Assembly: GCF_932526225.1 (NCBI RefSeq)
Contig: NC_064038.1
Span: 17,101,075 to 17,165,074, forward strand
Direction of reading: 5' to 3'
Length of the DNA: 64,000 nucleotides
Source of the DNA: Nematostella vectensis
Taxonomy: Eukaryota; Cnidaria; Anthozoa; Actiniaria; Edwardsiidae
Part shown: piece by piece, positions 13,036 to 26,993 of the stretch
Layout of the letters: every line of letters begins with the position of its first letter
How positions within the stretch are numbered: position 1 is the stretch's first letter
The notes under the pieces: generated by a model
Databases searched by the model: none
Told to the model about the DNA's origin: nothing
What the model saw: the letters and a program-made list of their open reading frames with translations, nothing else
Made by a program: the position numbers and the translations under genes

Positions 13036-15965
13036 CAAAGTGGCGGTTGGTGGTGTATTTACACATATGACAAAGTGGCGGTTGGTGGTGTACTTACACA
13101 TATGACAAAGTGGCGATGGGTGGTGTACTTTCACAAATGACAAAGTGGCGATGGGTGGTGTACTTTCACAAATGACAAAGTGGCGATGGGTGGTGTACTT
13201 TCACAAATGACAAAGTGGCGATGGGTGGTGTACTTTCACAAATGACAAAGTGGCGATGGGTGGTGTACTTTCACAAATGACAAAGTGGCGATGGGTGGTG
13301 TACTTTCACAAATGACAAAGTGGCGATGGGTGGTGTACTTTCACAAATGACAAAGTGGCGATGGGTGGTGTACTTTCACAAATGACAAAGTGGCGATGGG
13401 TGGTGTACTTTCACAAATGACAAAGTGGCGATTGGTGGTGTACTTTCACAAATGACAAAGTGGCGGTTGGTGGTGTACTTTCACAAAAGACAAAGTGGCG
13501 GTTGGTGGTGTACTTTCACAAAAGACAAAGTGGCGGTTGGTGGTGTACTTTCACAAATGACAAAGTGGCGGTTGGTGGTGTACTTACACACATGACAAAG
13601 TGGCGGTTGGTGGTGTACTTACACACATGACAAAGTGGCGGTTGGTGGTGTACTTACACACATGACAAAGTGGCGGTTGGTGGTGTACTTACACATATGA
13701 CAAAGTGGCGGTTGGTGGTGTACTTACACATATGACAAAGGGATGATTGGTGGTGTACTTACACATATGACAAAGGGATGATTGGTGGTGTACTTACACG
13801 TTTGACAAAGGGATGATTGGTGGTGTACTTACACATTTGACAAAGGGATGATTGGTGGTGTACTTACACATATGACAAAGGGATGATTGGTGGTGTACTT
13901 ACACATATGACAAATTGGCGATTGGTGGTGTACTTTCACAAATGACAAAGTGGCGATTGGTGGTGTACTTTCACAAATGACAAAGTGGCGATTGGTGGTG
14001 TACTTTCGCAAATGACAAAGTGGGGGTTGGTGGTGTACTTTCACAAATGACAAAGTGGCGGTTGGTGGTGTACTTTCACAAATGACAAAGTGGCGATTGG
14101 TGGTGTACTTTTACAAATGACAAAGTGGCGATTGGTGGTGTACTTTCGCAAATGACAAAGTGGCGATTGGTGGTGTACTTTCGCAAATGACAAAGTGGCG
14201 ATTGGTGGTGTACTTTCGCAAATGACAAAGTGGCGATTGGTGGTGTACTTTCACAAATGACAAAGTGGCGGTTGGTGGTGTACTTTCACAAATGACAAAG
14301 TGGCGGTTGGTGGTGTACTTTCACCTATACAAAGGGATGATTGAAGGTGTACTTACACATATGACAAAGTGGCGGTTGGTGGTGTACTTACACATATGAC
14401 AAAGTGGCGGTTGGTGGTGTACTTTCACAAATGACAAAGTGGCAATTGGTGGTGTACTTTCACAAATGACAAAGTGGCGATTGGTGGTGTACTTTCACAA
14501 ATGACAAAGTGGCGATTGGTGGTGTACTTTCACAAATGACAAAGTGGCGGTTGGTGGTGTACATTCACCTATACAAAGGGATGATTGGTGGTGTACTTAC
14601 ACATATGACAAAGTGGCGGTTGGTGGTGTACTTACACATATGACAAAGTGGCGGTTGGTGGTGTACTTAAACATATGACAAAGTGGCGGTTGGTGGTGTA
14701 CTTACACATATGACAAAGTGGCGGTTGGTGGTGTACTTACACATACGACAAAGTGGCGATTGGTGGTGTACTTTCACAAATGACAAAGTGGCGATTGGTG
14801 CTGTACTTTCACAAATGACAAAGTGGCGATTGGTGCTGTACTTTCACAAATGACAAAGTGGCGATTGGTGGTGTACTTTCGCAAATGACAAAGTGGCGAT
14901 TGGTGGTGTACTTTCGCAAATGACAAAGTGGCGATTGGTGGTGTACTTTCACAAATGACAAAGTGGCGGTTGGTGGTGTACTTTCACAAATGACAAAGTG
15001 GCGGTTGGTGGTGTACTTTCACCTATACAAAGGGATGATTGGTGGTGTACTTACACATATGACAAAGTGGCGGTTGGTGGTGTACTTTCACAAATGACAA
15101 AGTGGCGATTGGTGGTGTACTTACGCAAATGACAAAGTGGCGATTGGTGGTGTACTTACGCAAATGACAAAGTGGCGATTGGTGGTGTACTTACGCAAAT
15201 GACAAAGTGGCGATTGGTGGTGTACTTACACAAATGACAAAGTGGCGATTGGTGGTGTACTCACGCAAATGACAAAGTGGCGATTGGTGGTGTACTTACA
15301 CATATGACAAAGTGGCGGTTGGTGGTGTACTTTCGCAAATGACAAAGTGGCGATTGGTGGTGTACTTACGCAAATGACAAAGTGGCGATTGGTGGTGTAC
15401 TTACGCAAATGACAAAGTGGCAATTGGTGGTGTACTTACACAAATGACAAAGTGGCGATTGGTGGTGTACTTACGCAAATGACAAAGTGGCGATTGGTGG
15501 TGTACTTACGCAAATGACAAAGTGGCGATTGGTGGTGTACTTACGCAAATGACAAAGTGGCGATTGGTGGTGTTCTTGCACAAATGACAAAGTGGCGATT
15601 GGTGGTGTTCTTACACGAATGACAGTGGCGATTGGTGGTGTACTTACACAAATGACAGTGGCGATTGGTGGTGTACTTACACAAATGACAAAGTGGCGAT
15701 TGGTGGTGTACTTACACAAATGACAAAGTGGCGATTGGTGGTGTACTTACACAAATGACAAAGTGGCGATTGGTGGTGTACTTACACAAATGACAAAGTG
15801 GCGATTGGTGGTGTACTTACACAAATGACAAAGTGGCGATTGGTGGTGTACTTACACATATGACAAAGTGGCGATTGGTGGTGTACTTACACAAATGACA
15901 AAGTGGCGATTGGTGGTGTACTTTCACATATGACAAAGTGGCGATTGGTGGTGTACTTTCACATA
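13036..15965. repeat. Largest B-type block (about 2.9 kb), unit 2
   Basis: Almost continuous gtggcg monomers with a short A-type interruption near 13738-13910 and single 34-bp acctatacaaag monomers near 14325, 14570 and 15025. The sub-variants run in series: gttgg, atggg, attgg, gttgg with acacacatg, then attgg with ttcgcaaatg or ttacgcaaatg. The last of these has two or three CpGs per monomer. About 1,992 bp of this block (13571-15562) has no counterpart in unit 1. Confidence 0.9.
13111..13425. repeat. Nine consecutive gatggg monomers, unit 2
   Basis: Same count and spacing as 471-785, offset 12640. Confidence 0.92.
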
Positions 15966-16059
15966 TGACGAAGGGATGATTGGTGTTGTACTTACACCTA
16001 TGACAAAGGGATGATTGGTGGTGTACATACACATATGACATAGGGATGATTGGTGGTGT

Positions 16060-16105
16060 ACTTAAACAAAAAACAAAGTGGCGACAAAGGGATGATTGGT
16101 GGTGT
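16060..16105. repeat. 46-bp off-register monomer, unit 2
   Basis: Same gtggcga/caaaggg joint as at 1428, offset 14632. Confidence 0.85.
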
Positions 16106-16594
16106 ACTTACACAAATGACAAAGGGATGATTGGTGGTGTACTTACACAAATGACAAACGGATTAGTGGTGTTGTACTTACACATATGACAAACGGATTA
16201 GTGGTGTTGTACTTACACATATGACAAAGGGATGATTGGTGGTGTACTTACACATATGACAAAGGGATGATTAGTGGTGTACTTACACATATGACAAAGG
16301 GATGATTGGTGGTGTACTTACACATGTGACAAAGTGGCGGTTGATGGTGTACTTTCACCTATACAAAGGGATGATTGGTGGTGTACTTACACATATGACA
16401 AAGGGATGATTGATGGTGTACTTACATTTATGAAGAAGGGATTAGTGGTGTTGTACTTTCACATATGACAAAGTGGCGATTGGTGGTGTACTTTCACATA
16501 TGACGAAGGGATGATTGGTGTTGTACTTACACCTATGACAAAAGGATGATTGGTGGTGTACATACACATATGACATAGGGATGATTGGTGGTGT

Positions 16595-16640
16595 ACTTAA
16601 ACAAAAAACAAAGTGGCGACAAAGGGATGATTGGTGGTGT
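16595..16640. repeat. 46-bp off-register monomer, unit 2, second
   Basis: Same joint, 535 bp after the previous one. Confidence 0.85.
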
Positions 16641-17457
16641 ACTTACACAAATGACAAAGGGATGATTGGTGGTGTACTTACACAAATGACAAACGGATTA
16701 GTGGTGTTGTACTTACACATATGACAAACGGATTAGTGGTGTTGTACTTACACATATGACAAAGGGATGATTGGTGGTGTACTTACACATATGACAAAGG
16801 GATGATTAGTGGTGTACTTACACATATGACAAAAAGATGATTGGTGGTGTACTTACACATATGACAAAGTGGCGGTTGATGGTGTACTTTCACCTATACA
16901 AAGGGATGATTGGTGGTGTACTTACACATATGACAAAGGGATGATTGATGGTGTACTTACATTTATGAAGAAGGGATTAGTGGTGTTGTACTTACACATA
17001 TGACAAAGGGATTATTGATGTTGTACTTACACATATGACAAAGGGGTTATTGGTGTTGTATTTACAACTATGACAAAGGGATTATTGGTGTTGTACTTTC
17101 GCATATGACAAAGGGATTATTGGTGTTGTATTTACATCTATGACAAAGGGATGGTTAGTGTTGTTCTTACACAAATGACAAAGGGATGGTAGGTTTGAAC
17201 TTACACCTATGACGAAGGGATGATTGGTGTTGTACTTACATCTATGACAAAGGGATGATTGGTGGTGTACTTACACCTATGACAAAGGGATGATTGGTGG
17301 TGTACTTACACCTATGACAAAGAGATGATTGGTGGTGTACTTACACCTATGACAAAGGGATGATTGGTGGTGTACTGACACCTATGACAAAGGGATGATT
17401 GGTGTTGTACTTACACCTACGACAAAGGGATGATTGGTGGTGTACTTACACCTATGA

Positions 17458-17697
17458 CAAAGTGGCGGTTGGTGGTGTACTTACACCTATGACAAAGTGG
17501 CGGATGGTGGTGTACTTACACATATGACAAAGTGGCGGTTGGTGGTGTACTTACACATATGACAAAGTGGCGGTTGGTGGTGTACTTACACATATGACAA
17601 AGTGGCGGTTGGTGGTGTACTTACACCTATGACAAAGTGGCGGTTGGTGGTTTACTTACACATATGACAAAGTGGCGGTTGGTGGTGTACTTACACC
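17458..17697. repeat. Small B-type block, seven monomers, unit 2
   Basis: Counterpart of 2826-3065, including the gcggatgg and tttactt variants. Confidence 0.85.
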
Positions 17698-19146
17698 TAT
17701 ACAAAGGGATGATTGGTGGTGTACTTTCACCTATACAAAGGGATGATTGGTGGTGTACTTACACATATGACAAAGGGATGATTGGTGGTGTACTTACACA
17801 TATGACAAAGGGATGATTGGTGGTGTACTTACATTTATGAAAAAGGGATTATTGGTGTTCTTACATCTATGACAAAGGGATGATTGGTGTTGTACTTAAA
17901 CATATGACAAAGGGATGATTGGTGGTGTATTTACATCTATGACAAAAGGATAGTGTTGCTCTTACAGAAATGACAAAGGGATGATTGGTGGTGTACTTAC
18001 ACATATGACAAAGGGATGATTAATGGTGTGCTTACACAAATGACAAAGGGATGATTGGTGGTGTACTTACACATATGACAAAGGGATGATTGGTGGTGTA
18101 CTTACACATATGACAAAGGGATGATTGGTGGTGTACTTACACATATGACAAAGGGATGATTAGTGGTGTACTTACACATATGACAAAGGGATGATTGGTG
18201 GTGTACTTACACCTATGACAAAGAGATGATTGGTGGTGTACTTACACCTATGACAAAGGGATGATTGGTGGTGTACTTACACCTATGACAAAGGGATGAT
18301 TGGTGTTGTACTTACACCTACGACAAAGGGATGATTGGTGGTGTACTTACACATATGACAAAGGGATGATTAATGGTGTGCTTACACATATGACAAAGGG
18401 ATGATTGGTGGTGTACTTACACATAACATAGGGATGATTGGTGGTGTACTTACAGATATGACAAAGGGATTATTGGTGTTGTACTTACACATATGACAAA
18501 GGGATTATTGGCGTTGAATTTACACTTATGACAAAGGGATTATTGGTGTTGTACTTTCACATATGACAAAGGGATTATTGGTGTTGTATTTATATCTATG
18601 ACAAAAGGAAGGTTAGTGTTGTTCTTACACAAATGACAAAGGAATGGTTGGTGTTGAACTTACACCTATGACGAAGGGATTATTAGTGTTGTACTTACAC
18701 CTATGACAAAGGGATTATTGATGTTGTACTTACACATATGACAAAGGGGTTATTGGTGTTGTACTTACACATATGACATAGGGATTATTGGTGTTGTTCT
18801 TACACATATGACAAAGGGATTATTGGTGTTGAATTTACAACTATGACAAAGGGATTATTGGTGTTGTACTTTTACATATGAAAAAGGGATTATTGATGTT
18901 GTATTTACATCTATGACAAAGGGATGGTTAGTGTTGTTCTTACACAAATGACAAAGGGATGGTAGGTGTTGAACTTACACCTATGACAAAGGGATGATTG
19001 GTGTTGTACTTACACCTATGACAAAGGGATGATTGCTGGTGTACTTTCACCTATACAAAGGGATGATTGGTGGTGTACTTACACCTATGACAAAGGGATG
19101 ATTGGTGGTGTACTTACACCTATGACAAAGGGATGATTGGTGGTGT

Positions 19147-19183
19147 ACTTTCTAACCATCCCCAAAGGGGTTATTGGTGTTGA
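19147..19183. repeat. Microinversion monomer 5
   Basis: Counterpart of monomer 1 at offset 14632, also followed by the rare acctacgacgaag monomer. Confidence 0.88.
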
Positions 19184-19202
19184 ACTTACACCTACGACGA
19201 AG

Positions 19203-20738
19203 GGATTTGTGGTGTTGTACTTACACATATGACAAAGGGATTATTGATGTTGTACTTACACATATGACATAGGGATTATTGGTGTTGTACTTACACATAT
19301 GACATAGGGATTATTGGTGTTGTACTTACACATATGACAAAGGGATTATTGGTGTTGAATTTACAACTATGACAAAGGGATTATTGGTGTTGTACTTTCG
19401 CATATGACAAAGGGATTATTGGTGTTGTATTTACATCTATGACAAAGGGATGGTTAGTGTTGTTCTTACACAAATGACAAAGGGATGGTAGGTTTGAACT
19501 TACACCTATGACGAAGGGATGATTGGTGTTGTACTTACACCTATGACAAAGGGATGATTGGTGTTGTACTTACACATATGACATAGGGATGATTGGTGGT
19601 GTACTTACACATATGACAAAGGGATGATTAGTGGTGTACTTACACATATGACAAAGGGATGATTGGTGGTGTACTTACACATAACATAGGGATGATTAAT
19701 GGTGTACTTACAGATATGACAAAGGGATTATTGGTGTTGTACTTACACATATGACAAAGGGATTATTGGCGTTGAATTTACACTTATGACAAAGGGATTA
19801 TTGGTGTTGTACTTTCACATATGACAAAGGGATTATTGGTGTTGTATTTATACCTATGACAAAAGGAAGGTTAGTGTTGTTCTTACACAAATGACAAAGG
19901 AATGGTTGGTGTTGAACTTAAACCTATGACGAAGGAATTATTAGTGTTGTACTTACACCTATGACAAAGGGATTATTGATGTTGTACTTACACATATGAC
20001 AAAGGGGTTATTGGTGTTGTACTTACACATATGACATAGGGATTATTGGTGTTGTACTTACACATATGACAAAGGGATTATTGGTGTTGAATTTACAACT
20101 ATGACAAAGGGATTTGTGGTGTTGTACTTACACATATGACAAAGGGATTATTGATGTTGTACTTACACATATGACATAGGGATTATTGGTGTTGTACTTA
20201 CACATATGACATAGGGATTATTGGTGTTGTACTTACACATATGACAAAGGGATTATTGGTGTTGAATTTACAACTATGACAAAGGGATGATTGGTGGTGT
20301 ACTTACACATAACATAGGGATGATTAATGGTGTACTTACAGATATGACAAAGGGATTATTGGTGTTGTACTTACACATATGACAAAGGGATTATTGGCGT
20401 TGAATTTACACTTATGACAAAGGGATTATTGGTGTTGTACTTTCACATATGACAAAGGGATTATTGGTGTTGTATTTATATCTATGACAAAAGGAAGGTT
20501 AGTGTTGTTCTTACACAAATGACAAAGGAATGGTTGGTGTTGAACTTAAACCTATGACGAAGGAATTATTAGTGTTGTACTTACACCTATGACAAAGGGA
20601 TTATTGATGTTGTACTTACACATATGACAAAGGGGTTATTGGTGTTGTACTTACACATATGACATAGGGATTATTGGTGTTGTACTTACACATATGACAA
20701 AGGGATTATTGGTGTTGAATTTACAACTATGACAAAGG
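19203..20738. repeat. 907-bp tandem pair, unit 2, with 279-bp deletion
   Basis: ggatttg recurs at 19203 and 20110 (907 bp), but tgaacttaaa at 19913 and 20541 is only 628 bp apart. The missing 279 bp correspond to 5656-5934 of unit 1. That is eight monomers, one of which is the 34-bp ggtaggtttgaac form, so the deletion removed whole monomers. Confidence 0.88.
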
Positions 20739-21278
20739 GATTATTGGTGTTGTACTTTCACATATGACAAAGGGATTATTGGCGTTGAATTTACACTTAT
20801 GACAAAGGGATTATTGGTGTTGTACTTTCACATATGACAAAGGGATTATTGGTGTTGTATTTATATCTATGACAAAAGGAAGGTTAGTGTTGTTCTTACA
20901 CAAATGACAAAGGAATGGTTGGTGTTGAACTTACACCTATGACGAAGGGATTATTAGTGTTGTACTTACAGATATGACAAAGGGATTATTGATGTTGTAC
21001 TTACACATATGACAAAGGGGTTATTGGTGTTGAATTTACACTTATGACAAAGGGATTATTGGTGTTGTACTTTCACATATGACAAAGGGATTATTGGTGT
21101 TGTACTTTCACATATGACAAAGGGATTATTGGTGTTGTACTTTCACATATGACAAAGGGATTATTGGTGTTGTATTTACATCTATGACAAAGGGATGGTA
21201 GGTGTTGAACTTACACCTATGACGAAGGGATGATTGGTGGTGTACTTACACCTATAACAAAGGGATGATTGGTGGTGT

Positions 21279-21315
21279 ACTTTCTAACCATCCCCAAAGG
21301 GGTTATTGGTGTTGA
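21279..21315. repeat. Microinversion monomer 6
   Basis: Counterpart of monomer 2. Confidence 0.88.
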
Positions 21316-23237
21316 ACTTACACCTATGACGAAGGGATTAGTGGTGTTGTACTTACACATATGACAAAGGGATTATTGATGTTGTACTTACACATATGAC
21401 ATAGGGATTATTGGTGTTGTACTTACACATATGACATAGGGATTATTGGTGTTGTACTTACACATATGACAAAGGGATTATTGGTGTTGTACTTTCGCAT
21501 ATGACAAAGGGATTATTGGTGTTGTATTTACATCTATGACAAAGGGATGGTTAGTGTTGTTCTTACACAAATGACAAAGGGATGGTAGGTTTGAACTTAC
21601 ACCTATGACGAAGGGATGATTGGTGTTGTACTTACACATATGACAAAGGGATTATTGGTGTTGTATTCACATCTATGGCAAAGGGATGGTTAGTGTTGTT
21701 CTTACACAAATGACAAAGGGATGATTGGTGTTGTACTTACACATATGACAAAGGTATGATTGGTGTTGTACTTACACATATGACAAAGGGATGATTGGTG
21801 TTGTACTTACATTATTGACAAAGGGATGATTGGTGTTGTACTTACATTATTGACAAAGGGATTATTGGTGTTGTAATTACATCTATGACAAAGGGATGGT
21901 TAGTGTTTTTCTTACACATATGACAAAGGGATGGTTGGTGTTGTACTCACACATATCACAAAGGGATGATTGGTGTTGTACTTACACATATGACAAAGGG
22001 ATGATTAGTGATGTACTTACTTATATCACAAAGGGATGATTAGTGGTGTACTTACACATATGACAAAGGGATGATTAGTGGTGTACTTACACATATGACA
22101 AAGGGATGATTGGTGGTGTACTTACACATATGACAAAGTGGCGGTTGGTGGTGTACTTTCACCTATACAAAGGGATGATTGGTGGTGTACTTACACATAT
22201 GACAAAGGGATGATTGGTGGTGTACTTACACATATGACAAAGGGATGATTGGTGTTGTACTTACACATATGACAAAGGGATGATTGGTGGTGTATTTACA
22301 TCTATGACAAAGGGATAGTTAGTGTTGCTCTTACAGAAATGACAAAGGGATGATTGGTGGTGTACTTACACATATGACAAAGGGATGATTAATGGTGTGC
22401 TTACACATATGACAAAGGGATGATTGCTGGTGTACTTACACATATGACATAGGGATGATTGGTGGTGTACTTACACATATGACAAAGGGATGATTAGTGG
22501 TGTACTTACACATATGACAAAGGGATGATTGGTGGTGTACTTACACATATGACAAAGTGGCGGTTGGTGGTGTACTTACACCTATGACGAAGGGATTATT
22601 AGTGTTGTACTTACACCTATGACAAAGGGATTATTGATGTTGTACTTACACATATGACAAAGGGATGATTGGTGTTGTACTTACACATATGACAAAGGGA
22701 TGATTGGTGTTGTATTTATATCTATGACAAAGGGATGGTTAGTGTTGTTCTTACACAAATGACAAAGGAATGGTTGGTGTTGAACTTACACCTATGACGA
22801 AGGGATTATTAGTGTTGTACTTACACCTATAACAAAGGGATTATTGATGTTGTACTTACACATATGACAAAGGGGTTATTGGTGTTGTACTTACACATAT
22901 GACATAGGGTTTATTGGTGTTGTACTTACACATATGACAAAGGGATTATTGGTGTTGAATTTACACTTATGACAAAGGGATTATTGGTGTTGTACTTTCA
23001 CATATGACAAAGGGATTATTGGTGTTGTATTTACATCTATGACAAAGGGATGGTTAGTGTTGTTCTTACACAAACGACAAAGGGATGGTAGGTGTTGAAC
23101 TTACACCTATGACGAAGGGATGATTGGTGTTGTACTTTCACCTATACAAAGGGATGATTGGTGGTGTACTTACACCTATGACAAAGGGATGATTGGTGGT
23201 GTACTTACACCTATGACAAAGGGATGATTGGTGGTGT

Positions 23238-23274
23238 ACTTTCTAACCATCCCCAAAGGGGTTTTTGGTGTTTA
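23238..23274. repeat. Microinversion monomer 7
   Basis: ttaac subtype. It has aaaggggtttttgg where the other copies have ggggttattgg. Confidence 0.88.
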
Positions 23275-23764
23275 ACTTACACCTATGACGAAGGGATTAG
23301 TGGTGTTGTACTTACACATATAACAAAGTGGCGGTTGGTGGTGTACTCACACATATGACAAAGTGGCGGTTGGTGGTGTACATACACATATGACAAAGTG
23401 GCGGTTGGTGGTGTACTTACACCTATGACAAAGGGATGATTGGTGGTGTACTTACACATATGACAAAGTGGCAGTTGGTGGTGTACTTACACATATGACA
23501 AAGGGATGATTGGTGGTGTACTTACACATATGACAAAGTGGCGGTTGGTGGTGTACTTACACCTATGACAAAGGGATTATTGGTGGTGTACTTACACATA
23601 TGACAAAGTGGCAGTTGGTGGTGTACTTACACATATGACAAAGGGATGATTGGTGGTGTACTTACACCTATGACAAAGGGATTATTGGTGGTGTACTTAC
23701 ACCTATGACAAAGGGGTAACTAGTGTTGTACTTACACATATGACAAAGGGATGATTGGTGTTGT

Positions 23765-23802
23765 TCTTACACAAAAAAAAAAGTGAAGATGATTGGTGGT
23801 GT
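23765..23802. repeat. A10-run monomer, unit 2, first
   Basis: Counterpart of 9412. The later tatcgg (23825 C) keeps its CpG. Confidence 0.85.
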
Positions 23803-26144
23803 ACTTACACATATGACAAAGTATCGGTTGGTGGTGTACTTACACATATGACAAAGTATCGGTTGGTGGTGTACTTACACATATGACAAAGTGGCGGTTG
23901 GTGGTGTACTTACACATATGACAAAGTGGCGGTTGGTGGTGTACTTACACATATGACAAAGTGGCGGTTGGTGGTGTACTTACACATTTGACAAAGGGAT
24001 GATTGGTGGTGTACTTACACATATGACAAAGGGATGATTGGTGGTGTACTTACACATATGACATAGGGATGATTGGTGTTGTACTTTCACATATGACAAA
24101 GGGATTATTGGTGTTGTATTTACATCTATGACAAAGGGGTGGTTAGTGTTGTTCTTACACAAATGACAAAGGGATGGTAGGTGTTGAACTTACACCTATG
24201 ATGAAGGGATTAGTGGTGTTGTACTTACACCTATGACAAAGGGATTATTGATGTTGTACTTACACATATGACAAAGGGGTTATTGGTGTTGTACTTACAC
24301 ATATGACATAGGGATTATTGGTGTTGTACTTACACATATGACAAAGGGATTATTGGTGTTGAATTTACAGCTATGACAAAGGGATTATTGGTGTTGTACT
24401 TTCGCATATGACAAAGGGATTATTGGTGTTGTATTTACATCTATGACAAAGGGATGGTTAGTGTTGTTCTTACACAAATGACAAAGGGATGGTAGGTTTG
24501 AACTTACACCTATGACAAAGGGATGATTGGTGTTGTACTTACACATATGACAAAGGGATTATTGGTGTTGTATTCACATCTATGGCAAAGGGATGGTTAG
24601 TGTTGTTCTTACACAAATGACAAAGGGATGATTGGTGTTGTACTTACACATATGACAAAGGTATGATTGGTGTTGTACTTACACATATGACAAAGGGATG
24701 ATTGGTGTTGTACTTACATTATTGACAAAGGGATGATTGGTGTTGTACTTACATTATTGACAAAGGGATTATTGGTGTTGTAATTACATCTATGACAAAG
24801 GGATGGTTAGTGTTTTTCTTACACATATGACAAAGGGATGGTTGGTGTTGTACTCACACATATCACAAAGGGACGATTGGTGTTGTACTTACACATATGA
24901 CAAAGGGATGATTAGTGATGTACTTACTTATATCACAAAGGGAAGATTAGTGGTGTACTTACACATATGACAAAGGGATGATTAGTGGTGTACTTACACA
25001 TATGACAAAGGGATGATTGGTGGTGTACTTACACATATGACAAAGTGGCGGTTGGTGGTGTACTTTCACCTATACAAAGGGATGATTGGTGGTGTACTTA
25101 CACATATGACAAAGGGATGATTGGTGGTGTACTTACACATATGACAAAGGGATGATTGGTGTTGTACTTACACATATGACAAAGGGATGATTGGTGGTGT
25201 ATTTACATCTATGACAAAGGGATAGTTAGTGTTGCTCTTACAGAAATGACAAAGGGATGATTGGTGGTGTACTTACACATATGACAAAGGGATGATTAAT
25301 GGTGTGCTTACACATATGACAAAGGGATGATTGCTGGTGTACTTACACATATGACATAGGGATGATTGGTGGTGTACTTACACATATGACAAAGGGATGA
25401 TTAGTGGTGTACTTACACATATGACAAAGGGATGATTGGTGGTGTACTTACACATATGACAAAGTGGCGGTTGGTGGTGTACTTACACCTATGACGAAGG
25501 GATTATTAGTGTTGTACTTACACCTATGACAAAGGGATTATTGATGTTGTACTTACACATATGACAAAGGGATGATTGGTGTTGTACTTACACATATGAC
25601 AAAGGGATGATTGGTGTTGTATTTATATCTATGACAAAGGGATGGTTAGTGTTGTTCTTACACAAATGACAAAGGAATGGTTGGTGTTGAACTTACACCT
25701 ATGACGAAGGGATTATTAGTGTTGTACTTACACCTATGACAAAGGGATTATTGATGTTGTACTTACACATATGACAAAGGGGTTATTGGTGTTGTTCTTA
25801 CACATATGACATAGGGGTTATTGGTGTTGTACTTACACATATGACAAAGGGATTATTGGTGTTGAATTTACACTTATGACAAAGGGATTATTGGTGTTGT
25901 ACTTTCACATATGACAAAGGGATTATTGGTGTTGTATTTACATCTATGACAAAGGGATGGTTAGTGTTGTTCTTACACAAACGACAAAGGGATGGTAGGT
26001 GTTGAACTTACACCTATGACGAAGGGATGATTGGTGTTGTACTTTCACCTATACAAAGGGATGATTGGTGGTGTACTTACACCTATGACAAAGGGATGAT
26101 TGGTGGTGTACTTACACCTATGACAAAGGGATGATTGGTGGTGT

Positions 26145-26181
26145 ACTTTCTAACCATCCCCAAAGGGGTTATTGGTGTTTA
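26145..26181. repeat. Microinversion monomer 8
   Basis: ttaac subtype, followed by acaccaatgacg as in monomer 4. Confidence 0.88.
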
Positions 26182-26671
26182 ACTTACACCAATGACGAAG
26201 GGATTAGTGGTGTTGTACTTACACATATGACAAAGTGGCGGTTGGTGGTGTACTCACACATATGACAAAGTGGCGGTTGGTGGTGTACATACACATATGA
26301 CAAAGTGGCGGTTGGTGGTGTACTTACACCTATGACAAAGGGATGATTGGTGGTGTACTTACACATATGACAAAGTGGCAGTTGGTGGTGTACTTACACA
26401 TATGACAAAGGGATGATTGGTGGTGTACTTACACATATGACAAAGTGGCGGTTGGTGGTGTACTTACACCTATGAAAAAGGGATTATTGGTGGTGTACTT
26501 ACACATATGACAAAGTGGCAGTTGGTGGTGTACTTACACATATGACAAAGGGATGATTGGTGGTGTACTTACACCTATGACAAAGGGATTATTGGTGGTG
26601 TACTTACACCTATGACAAAGGGGTAACTAGTGTTGTACTTACACATATGACAAAGGGATGATTGGTGTTGT

Positions 26672-26709
26672 TCTTACACAAAAAAAAAAGTGAAGATGAT
26701 TGGTGGTGT
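26672..26709. repeat. A10-run monomer, unit 2, second
   Basis: Counterpart of 12319. It is followed by the same CpG to TpG change at 26732, so that change predates the 14.35-kb duplication. Confidence 0.85.
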
Positions 26710-26993
26710 ACTTACACATATGACAAAGTATTGGTTGGTGGTGTACTTACACATATGACAAAGTATCGGTTGGTGGTGTACTTACACATATGACAAAGTG
26801 GCGGTTGGTGGTGTACTTACACATATGACAAAGTGGCGGTTGGTGGTGTACTTACACATATGACAAAGTGGCGGTTGGTGGTGTACTTACACATTTGACA
26901 AAGGGATGATTGGTGGTGTACTTACACATATGACAAAGGGATGATTGGTGGTGTACTTACACATATGACATAGGGATGATTGGTGTTGTACTT

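Larger units (their letters stand above)
15932..17002. repeat. 535-bp tandem pair, unit 2
   Basis: taaac words at 16063 and 16598 are 535 bp apart and lie 14632 bp after those of unit 1. Confidence 0.88.
12641..26993. repeat. Domain I higher-order unit 2 (14,353 bp)
   Basis: Landmarks recur in the next unit at exactly +14353: tcacata at 12641 and 26994, and attggtg(ctg) at 12941 and 27294. Seen against unit 1, it holds the longer B-type block (about 13.57-15.56 kb) and lacks 279 bp near 20,283. The start phase is arbitrary and was chosen because base 1 of the window falls there. Confidence 0.9.

Noticed and set aside
15471-15719. Open reading frames of 60-82 codons on the minus strand, with a 35-residue repeating peptide (for example 1185-1409, 15226-15423, 15817-16041).
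   Set aside because: They are satellite read through three frames in turn. They start and stop wherever monomer variants happen to lack or create stops, and identical ones recur only because the DNA is duplicated. There is no non-repeat sequence, codon bias or conserved domain.
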